A stretch of 64,000 bases of DNA from Coprinellus micaceus (taxonomy: Eukaryota; Basidiomycota; Agaricomycetes; Agaricales; Psathyrellaceae): contig OX596345.1 in NCBI GenBank assembly GCA_951394405.1, positions 806,001 to 870,000 on the forward strand. Reading direction: 5' to 3'. This document shows positions 55,854 through 64,000 of the stretch, piece after piece. Under the pieces are notes generated by a model. That model did not search any database and was not told the origin of the DNA. It was given only the letters and a program-made list of their open reading frames with translations. The position numbers were made by a program, and so were the translations under genes. Each line of letters opens with the position of its first letter. The first letter of the stretch is position 1.

Positions 55854-58740
55854 ATGATGTCCTATCCTCCGCCCAACCAAACATGTCAAGGCACCCTAGC
55901 CAATAAAGAGACGACCACTCATAACACAGCCGAGGAAACATGCATCCTTCACAGCAGCGGGCTCAAACCGCATGGGCAAAAATCAATCAGCTTTGGTCCG
56001 GGGAACAGGCCAAGCAGAGCTGGAAATGCCAACCCACCTCCCGATCCACAGGGGGCCCCCGCTCATTTTCACGATCAAGCAAGCAGCCTCCATTTACCAG
56101 ATCCGGCCCCACCATCCCCACATGGCGCTCGTGCTCCTTCGCCTGCAGAATCCCTCTCAAGTTGTTCGGGAGAGACTGCGGTTAGCGGTGATGGTTCCGC
56201 TGTTATTCCACCGAGAGAGAGCGGCAGACATGGTAGTGGACTTACAGAAGAAGACGGCCTCATGGCTCGCCCCGCCGGCTTGGTCGCGCAGCCCGAAATA
56301 TCTACGTCGGATGATCGACTATCTACACACAGCGCATTGTCTATGGAAGGCGAGATAGAGCACCTTTTTGCAATTGATATGCAAGATTCTGAGCGATACA
56401 AGAGAGGGTATATATAGTGAGCACCGCAGGGTTACGCTCTCTCGCTCGCGTGGTGAACTATCTAACCATTGGCTTGGCAGTGCTCTCAACTACTACGGAG
56501 CCAGCAAACACGCCATCGCTCCGGGGCTTGCCACATCGTTCGGTTGTCCCCCGCTTCAGGAGAAAGGGTGGACCGTGTACGTCCACCCTGAAGGAACGAG
56601 ATACTTCTTCTACGATGGCCCGGATGCAGCGAGTCCCACCATTACCATCCTTCCTTGAAAGACGCTAACGAAATATTTTAGCTGGTTCCCGTGATCACAG
56701 AGGCGTGGATCTACGATAGTGAGATCTTCGGTCAGGTGAAGGGATATATGGGAAAGGTATTCCGGTTTATGGAGATGAACGGCGTCGACTTCACCGCTAG
56801 CGAAGCCTCAGGAGATTCCAAACAAGCGAGGCCTCCTGGAGAGAAATACAGCTACTTTCAGGAGGCCGCGCCTGTTGTTCTAGTCCTTGATGCAAGGCTG
56901 AGTGGAAATTTCGGCTACTACTTCGTACATCATCCAGAGCGCCGCCTTTTCTGGCTTGATGAGTATGACTTCACCTGGTGTGTGGGGGAGGTCCACATCA
57001 ACCACACGTTCTCGTCCATTGGTCTAGAGATGACAAGTCAATACTGGAAGCACGTTGAATGCTTCCCTCACCTGTACGAGTTTACACAAGCCGACCTGGA
57101 GGAGATAAGCGACATGATTAGTTTCACGTTCGGAGGTGCGTGCGTCCCCCCTTTCGGTTTCCTGATAGCCACTGAACGATGGCCAATAGATGCGTTGACA
57201 TCTGATACGAGCGCCGTGAACATGTATAGCCCGGATGCCCTGAAGCATGCGCAGGAGATCATATGCTGCCATAGACAAAAGGCAACCGGTCAAAGGAAAA
57301 AGTGTGTCGGGGAACGCAGAACAATCTGTGAGTGCTGTGTTCGACGGTGACCTTGATGGCATCTGGATGGCTGATACCTGCGTTTAGGTCGGATAGTTGG
57401 TGATCTCTGTAAGTCCCAAGCACGATCATAGGGAGATACTCATCGCGGCCACTAGACCACGAAAGGTTCCTGAATTTGCACGGAGAACGGGGAGTGCGGC
57501 TGGACTCAACACAATCCATTCATTACTCCCAACACCGTCGCAAGAAGTGGGTCAGGCGAGCCGATGTTGTAGACAGCCCGAACGAGAAGCGTCCATGGTA
57601 CCAACGGTTCCTGCCTGCCATTTTCTTCCCAAAGCAGGCTGAGGACGGCGACGAGATGATCTGTGTGAACGCGGATCCAGAGTCTAGCCCGTTGGCAATG
57701 GGCAGGCATAGCAGTTCTTTTTTCATGTACGCGGCCACGATCGCCATGTTCGGAGGCCCGCACGTCCATGCCGATAGGCTGCGAGAGATAGCCCTCGACC
57801 AAATCGTCAACAAAAAGCTGCTGGCGAAATATACGGAGAAAATGGTGGCAGAGTGGAGAGATGTCGCCCTCTACGTGGGTTCATCTTTGTGTGCCCGCGA
57901 AAAGCAGTCCGCTGACCTAGTCATTCGGTCTAGGGAACCGTGCTCCTTAGCGCCAATGTATCGTTCCTGGCCATCCAGAGTGTTGACGGAGCGTCGACGG
58001 GTCACAATCCCAAGACACCAGCTCAACGAGCAAGCTATTTCTCGATCCTAGCATGCTTGGGGGGCATTATATCTAGTCTGGTCCTGGTGATCCTGGTGCG
58101 GCACCGTGAAGTCATGGGCGTGAGTGCGATGTCGTTGCTCCGCTCTGCTGAATCCACTAACCGGACACTATGAAGCCCAAATTAATTGGGGTACGTAGCG
58201 AAAGTCGATGGGGCCTGGAGGCGCTGGCGTTGATGTACGGCACACCGTTCTCCCTTGTAATCTGGGGGTATGTCATGTCCGTTCGCCCGACTGGGAGGTT
58301 TGTTGATTAACCATCTCCCCAGATTCTTGGGATTCTTCGCATCTTTTGCCATCCTTTGGCTCCAGTCCCATGACGGCGTGGTGATTGGGATTGCCGTCAT
58401 TTGTCCTGCATTCTTCTTGGTCTTCGTAGGATGGGCGGTGTCGGCTTCGTATTTCCCGCGCGAGCCATACGAGTTTGTCGCTGATAAAGCTACTGAGAAG
58501 GTTAGAACGGCCGGAAAAAGGGTACGAAGCGGGACCATGGATGCAGCAGGCAAGGTTGCTTTCGCTGGAGGTACGGTCGGGAGGGCGGTGCGGAGGGGGA
58601 GCTCGCATATGGTGAAGGTGGCGACGGGACGGTGGCCCTCTCTCACATCGCCAGGGGATTCGCATCGAAGGGGGACACTATCCCAGCATGAGCTTCCCCA
58701 GTACACATCCCAGCTATCCAGTGAGCCCCAGGAGAGATGA
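55854..58740 (+). CDS. Array gene 4: WW-like membrane protein with amphipathic repeat tail, 812 aa, nine exons
   Basis: Exons 55854-56416, 56481-56628, 56682-57135, 57190-57327, 57388-57408, 57456-57874, 57934-58119, 58176-58267 and 58323-58740 (2,439 nt). Intron 2 (56629-56681) starts with GC (CA/GCGAGT). The nearest GT would break the phase kept by the other three copies. The N-terminus ends in AIDMQDSERYKRGYI. WW-like module 1 is GWTVYVHPEGTRYFFYD, module 2 FGYYFVHHPERRLFWLDEY. Membrane segments match genes 1-3. The tail repeats (KVRTAGK-RVRSGTMDAAG, KVAFAGG-TVGR) are shorter and more eroded than in genes 2 and 3. The sequence ends QHELPQYTSQLSSEPQER, close to the end of gene 3. Confidence 0.87.
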
Positions 58741-59437
58741 ACGATGCCAAGTCTGGTTCCAGTCTGGTGTAGGCTCGTGGAGAGTAGATTGGCGCCGTAA
58801 ATTTAGCTATTTCTCAAAGTACCCATGCTATCAGTTGCTGGAAATGAATGATGAAGCTGGAGTCGAGTCCATCCATTCCGGTGCTGGAGGGGCCAGTTGA
58901 ATCCGTCCCGGACAACCTAATCGAAGCGACTGAAAGCTTGGGGAGGAACGATAGCTAAGACGTGAAGGGGTACGGCGTGTGTCGCTTGCGTATGCAGATG
59001 TTCGAGTTTCGAGTCTTGCAACGGTGGGTATCGTTAGAACTCGGGAATTGAGATTCAAACACAAAGTATACGTACTAGTGGGATGCACTGGCAATAGTAG
59101 AAACTCAGTTCGTGGTGCTTTGGAATGCAGAATTATGGCACTAGGGTTATTAGTACATACCCTGTGTTATACGAATGTAGTTTGAGCGTAATCCAAGGGC
59201 CCGGGGAGTGACGGTTCAGGTCAAGGATTCGGACACAGGGGCTTCAACCATTTCTGGGATATTCGAAACGGGCAAGATAGTCCCACGTTTAACCAGCCAC
59301 GTCTCATCAGTGGGCCTGGCGCGTCAGGGTAACTGCCATCTTCCTTCATCCTCGAACCCCTTGCTGTGCATTCATATCTCGTTTCTTCCTCTCCACCACA
59401 CTAATATATATCGGCGGGGAAGAAATAATCTACGAGC
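58741..59437. other. Right flank of the array and coatomer promoter region
   Basis: Array-derived spacer continues to about 59330 (it shares GGACACAG.GGCTTCA and CGAAACGGG with 54451-54500). That leaves only about 110 bp of apparently unique sequence before the coatomer ATG. An AT-rich AATATATATC lies near 59403. Confidence 0.55.
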
Positions 59438-62400
59438 ATGTCTGTTATGCTCACCAAGTTCGAGTCCAAAAGCAACCGTGTAAAGGGTACGTAGCATTCT
59501 CGAACCGGACTGGCTCTGAGGGTATCGCTTGTGAGGGCGTTCTTGGAGGATCTTTGGCCTTTATCGGAGAGATTCTAGGATTGGAGCTAACGTTACTGAA
59601 TAGGGCTTGCTTTCCACCCGACGCAACCTCTATTGGCGGCTGCACTCCATAATGGCAGCGTGCAGCTTTGGAACTATCGGATGGGCGTCCTGGTGGACAG
59701 GTTCGAGGAGCATGAGGGTACGTATTCAGTTCAAATCGCACCCATTGGGTCCTTATCTTGAGTCTGAACCGATTCTGCACGAAATAGGTCCTGTTCGAGG
59801 CGTTGGCATCCACCCGACCCGACCGCTGCTAGTGACGGGAGGCGATGATTACAAAATCAAAGTCTGGGGTGCGTGCTATGGGCGTTATATGCAACAAGGA
59901 ACTGGAAGGAATGACACTCGACCGCGATTTCAGATATCCGCCCTCAGAATCGCCGATGCCTGTTCACGCTGCATGGTCACCTGGATTATGTCCGGACTGT
60001 TCAGTTCCATCACGAGATGCCCTGGATTGTGCGTTCTATACCTACCAAGTCTCGAGGATCGCATCTTCTGACGCCCAACGCAGATCTCGTGCTCCGACGA
60101 CCAAACGATTCGTATCTGGAACAGCACCTCCCGGCAATGTATCGCCGTCCTCACAGGCCACTCGCACTATGTCATGTCCGCCCAATTCCATCCCAAGGAG
60201 GACTTGATCGTCTCCGCATCCATGGACCAAACCGTTCGAGTTTGGGACATTTCCGGTTTGCGCAAGGCGCCCAACGGCGGGCCTCAGAACCAGGGCCCTG
60301 GCTCCATGGGACCCACCAGCTTCGAGGCTTTCGACTCTTTCTCCACTGTCAAGCACGTTCTAGAAGGCCATGATCGCGGTGTCAACTTCGCCATGTTCCA
60401 CCCCACCCTCCCCCTGATCATATCAGCTGCCGACGACCGTGTTATCAAAGTATGGCGGATGAGCGAGTCGAGAGCATGGGAGGTCGATTCGTGCCGCGGC
60501 CACTTCAACAACGTCTCGAGCGCGCTTTTCCACCCCAAGCACGAGTTGATTGTGTCGTGTGGTGAGGACAAGACGGTGCGCGTGTGGGACTTGGCCAAGA
60601 GGACCGCTATCCAAACGTTCCGGAGGGAACACGATCGCTTTTGGGTCCTTGCCGCTCACCCCAACCTCAATCTGTTCGCTGCTGGCCACGACAGTGGGTT
60701 GATTGTGTTCAAGTTGGAGAGGGAGCGCCCCGCCTTTTCCGTGAACCAGGATACCCTTTACTACGTCCGCGACAAAAACGTTCGCGCCTATGACTTCAAC
60801 ACTGGATCTGACATTGGACTGTTGAGCGTGAAGAAGTTCGGAAGCCCATACGTCCCGCCAAGAACTCTGAGCTTCAACCCAGCAGAGCGCGCTGTTCTCC
60901 TCACCATCAGCTCGGACAACGGGATCTACGAATTGGCCAACTTGCCTCAGCAGGCACAAGCTGAGGTCAAAGACTCGAGTGTTGACGGCAAGAGGGGTAG
61001 TGGCCAGGCTGCGATCTTTGTCGCCCGCAACAGGTTTGCTGTCTTGAACAAGGCCAGCCAGGTTAGTTGCACAGTGTCTCTCGCCCAAATCAGGCGCTCA
61101 ATCATGTTATTTTAGCTCATTGAAGTTCGCGATCTCGCCAACACGGTCGTCAAGTCCATCAAGCCTCCTGTCCAGACCAACGAGATCTTCTACGGTGGTA
61201 CCGCTTGCCTAATCCTCAGTTCCACCACCTCCGTTGTCCTTTACGACATTCAACAGCAGAAGACTATCGGAGAGATCAACAGCCCTCCTGTGAAGTACAT
61301 CTCATGGAGCAACGACGGAACTTTGGTGGCTTTGATGAGCAAGCACAGTACGTGTTTTTAAATGCCCATATAACTGTATTTGGCTCACTCGCCCCGAAAA
61401 GCTATCACCATCGCGAACAAGAACTTTTCTCAACACAGCTTGGTACATGAGACCATCCGTATCAAGTCCGGCGCTTGGGACGACGCCGGCGTCTTCATCT
61501 ACTCGACACTCAACCACATCAAGTACTGCCTGTCCCAGGGGTCTATCGCGTAAGTGTCATTTTCAATTTCTTTTTGTAGACCGACGGGATCCTGACATTT
61601 TGTTCCTTTCGACTCACAGTGATAATGGCGTTATCTGCACCCTTGATAACCCCGTCTACCTCACCCGCGTGAAGGGCAAGTCGGTCTACTGCCTCGATCG
61701 CTCTGCTCGTCCACGCACCATCAACTTCGATCCCACCGAGTATCGATTCAAGCTGGCGTTGCTCAAGAATAACTACGAGGAGATGCTCTACATCATCAAG
61801 AACTCAAACCTGCTTGGGCAAAGCATCATTGCTTACCTGCAGAAGAAGGGTTTCCCGGAGGTCAGTTAATTCAAGTCGGTTTCAATCGAGGCGGAGTTTG
61901 ACAATTCTTCCCCTCTAGATCGCTCTCCATTTCGTTCAGGACACTAACACTCGTTTCGAGCTGGCCATTGAATGCGGTAATTTGGATATTGCGATGGAAA
62001 TGGCGAAGTCCATCAACCGACCCGACTGTTGGGAGCGCCTCGCCCAGCAGGCCTTGAAACAGGGTAACCACAAGGTACGCTGTGCTTGAAATTGGGGCAT
62101 TTCCCCAATGTGGAACTAACTGACGGCGTTCCGCGCGATCAGGTTGTGGAGAAAGCCTACCAGCAAACGAAGAACTTCGACAAGCTCTCCTTCCTCTACC
62201 TCGCCGTCGGCGCGAAGGACAAGCTTCAGAAGATGCAGAAGATTGCTGATGCTCGTGGCGACCCTATGTCACGGTTCCACAACGCCCTGTACGCTGGCGA
62301 CGTTGAAGGCAGGATCTCCGTCCTTCGTGATGTCGGTCTCGGTGAGTGGAGTTCCTAAGGTTTCGGAAATTCATCGAACTCATGTGTGACAACCCTAGAC

Positions 62401-63925
62401 CCCCTTGCGTACCTCACGGCCAAGACCAATGGTCTCGACGAACTTGCTGCCGAGATCCTCGAATCCGCGGGCTTGACTGAGGAGGACCTCGATGACGTGC
62501 CATCGTATGGAGCCTCGTCGTTGAAGCCACCACCCGTTGTTACTTCCACCGCGGACCTCGTTTGGCCAGCCGTTTCAACTGGCGAGAACTTCTTCGACAA
62601 GGCCCTGGTCAACGGCGTCTTGGAGGGGGGTGTGGAGCCCGAGTACCTCAACGGTGATGCTGCTGGTGCCCACAGCGCTCTCGATGCTTGGGCGAAAGAG
62701 GAAGAAGAGGAAGAGATTGATGCTGAGGAGGCCGGATGGGATCTCGACGCAGGCGAGGATGAAACTGCTGCTGCAGAGGCCGATGAAGCCGTCGAGGAAG
62801 AAGAGGAAGAGCTTGGCGCTGGTGCGACACCGGGACCTAACGAGACTGAACTATGGGCGCGCAATTCACCCTTGGCTGCTGATCACGTCGCTGCTGGATC
62901 GTTCGAGACGGCAATGCAGGTGAGTTGATGGAAAGTGTCTCGTGACACAGATCACTAACCCGCTCTTTAGCTTCTTACACGCCAATTCGGTGTTGTCAAC
63001 TTCGCTCCCCTCAAACCTCTCTTCGTTTCAATATACCGCTCCTCGCACGTCTACCTCAGCCCTCTCGCCTCATTACCACCCCTTGCTTTGCACCTGCGTC
63101 GCAATCCCAAGGAGTCTTCGCCCGGCAAGGTTCTCCCGATTGCTGCGCGCTCATTGGAGTCGATACGTTCCGAGCTTGCGGACGTTGGATACAAGGCTGT
63201 GGCTGGTAACCACCTTGAGGATGCCCAGTCTACGTTCCGCTCCGTCCTCGAGGCTCTGCTCCTCGTCGTCCTCACCTCTGACGATGAGGCGAGACAGGTA
63301 CGTACCCTGAATTTTATAACGATGATCGCACGCTGATGGGATTACTGCTTTAGTGGAGAGAAACCGTAACCAGCGCTCGCGAGTACTTGCTTGGTGTCTC
63401 GATCGAACTCGAGCGACGACGCGTAGCACAGGAGGAGCCTGAAAATGCCACCCGCAACTTGGAGCTCGCTGCGTACTTCACTCACTGCCAGCTCCAACCG
63501 CTCCACCTTCAAATTGCTCTGAGGAGTGCGATCGGTATCTTCTCCAAGGCGAACAACCATGCACACGCTGCCCGTTTCGCAAGACGCCTTCTCGAGCTGA
63601 ATCCCCCGGCAAAAATTGTTGCCCAGGTATGCCCTCACTTCCCTCGATCAGCACATTGAGCACCCTCTAACTTATCTCTTAGGCCCGTGCAAAGATCACT
63701 GCTGGCGAGCGTAACCCCATCAACTCTGTCACCATCGCCTACGACGAGTTCACACCATTCGACCTTTGCGCAGCCACCTACACGCCTATATACCGCGGAT
63801 CACCTCTAGTCCGGTGCCCATATACCGACGCTGCATACCAGCCGCAGTTCAAGGGACAGTTGGATCCTCTCACGAACCTCACAGAGATCGGGGCTGCAGC
63901 GTCTGGGTTGCCTGCCGCATGGTAA
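59438..63925 (+). CDS. COP1: Coatomer subunit alpha (COPI coat), 1,218 aa, fourteen exons
   Basis: Exons 59438-59486, 59604-59717, 59788-59868, 59934-60028, 60084-61061, 61116-61347, 61402-61549, 61620-61860, 61919-62074, 62143-62341, 62399-62919, 62971-63297, 63354-63626 and 63683-63925 (3,657 nt). The N-terminus ([19 protein letters not shown]) opens a beta-propeller of WD40 repeats (residues 1 to about 310, with [37 protein letters not shown] and VRVWDLAK blades). Then come the coatomer WD-associated region (about 320-760) and, after an acidic linker ([21 protein letters not shown]), the C-terminal COPI domain (about 900-1218). Alpha-COP binds KKXX retrieval signals and, with beta'- and epsilon-COP, forms the outer coat of Golgi-to-ER vesicles. 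The length is normal. The standard yeast name is used for the ortholog. Confidence 0.96.
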
Positions 63926-64000
63926 ACGTCTTTGCGGTCGTGTCTTACCCCTCGTTTCTATGTGGCCGTAATTCTGGTGTTGGGGGGTAGGAGAAGTTGT
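63926..64000. other. 3' flank of coatomer alpha to the window edge
   Basis: Pyrimidine- and G-rich 75 bp; too short for any call. Confidence 0.5.

Larger units (their letters stand above)
40569..59330 (+). repeat. Four-unit segmental tandem duplication carrying the WW-like gene array
   Basis: Gene starts at 41489, 46587, 50998 and 55854 give unit lengths of 5,098, 4,411 and 4,856 bp. The first falls to about 4,119 bp once the 979-bp inserted element is removed. Non-coding DNA is duplicated as well: a box around TTTAGCGCCCA recurs near 40578, 45801, 50190 and 55073, and a box around AAGCGCCCAT..TCATG near 41236, 46319, 50720 and 55578. The 3' flank of copies 3 and 4 also matches (54451-54545 and 59231-59330). 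The array is bounded by the XPG-like nuclease and coatomer alpha genes. Confidence 0.85.

Noticed and set aside
56629..56640. GT at 56632 as the donor of intron 2 in array gene 4
   Set aside because: It would change the phase relative to the other three copies and break exon 3. The GC donor at 56629 keeps the frame.
1..64000. CRISPR arrays, rRNA genes, operons or ribosome binding sites
   Set aside because: The window is eukaryotic. No direct-repeat/spacer array, rRNA sequence or credible tRNA was found by reading both strands.

Overview
The window looks like nuclear DNA of a basidiomycete fungus, most likely an agaricomycete. Genes are split by many short introns (mostly 42-80 nt, GT-AG, often with a CTAAC/CTGAC-type branch site). 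The families also fit: a fungal Helitron, a DUF6534 membrane protein, F-box-like orphans, a ricin-B (CBM13) secreted protein and a mushroom-type XPG/PIN nuclease. I spliced the genes by hand. Every model given a full exon list sums to a multiple of three and has no internal stop, except the Helitron, which carries one in-frame TGA.

Layout. 1-5213: 3' part of a Helitron (Rep, PIF1 helicase, C-terminal USP-like protease domain). 5813-8249: two convergent orphan genes, the second F-box-like. 9738-12767: a complete pogo/Fot1-type DNA transposon with terminal inverted repeats, TA target duplication and an intact DD35D transposase. 12865-14551: a disordered orphan. 15908-25580: a single-copy block with a secreted ricin-B protein, an MFS anion/vitamin-type transporter, mitochondrial dihydrolipoamide succinyltransferase and a secreted M43 metalloprotease. 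26449-28477: a seven-exon orphan. 29220-30718 (minus): a seven-TM DUF6534 protein. 32920-34638 (minus): a WW-like membrane protein, divergent from a small acidic protein gene at 35147-35572. 38727-40387 (minus): an XPG/FEN-like nuclease. 59438-63925: complete coatomer alpha subunit.

The most unusual region is 40.5-59.4 kb, a tandem array of four large paralogous genes. They are relatives of the WW-like membrane protein at 33-34.6 kb. Each has a fast-changing disordered N-terminus ending in a conserved AID..ERY.RGY motif, two WW-like modules, several membrane segments and a tail of 7+11-residue (18-residue) amphipathic repeats. Five internal exons are exactly the same length in all four (138, 21, 419, 186 and 92 nt), except one exon shortened in frame in copy 3. 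Copies 1 and 4 use GC-AG introns, and copy 3 seems to have gained an intron in exon 1. Flanking DNA is duplicated too, with recurrent GCGCCCA boxes. A 979-bp TA-flanked inverted-repeat element sits between copies 1 and 2. I know no function for this family, so proposals about it are labelled as inference.

The single-copy genes (COPI coat, 2-oxoglutarate dehydrogenase E2, nuclease) are housekeeping. The orphan, secreted and membrane genes around them, plus two classes of DNA transposon, make the rest of the window accessory in character.
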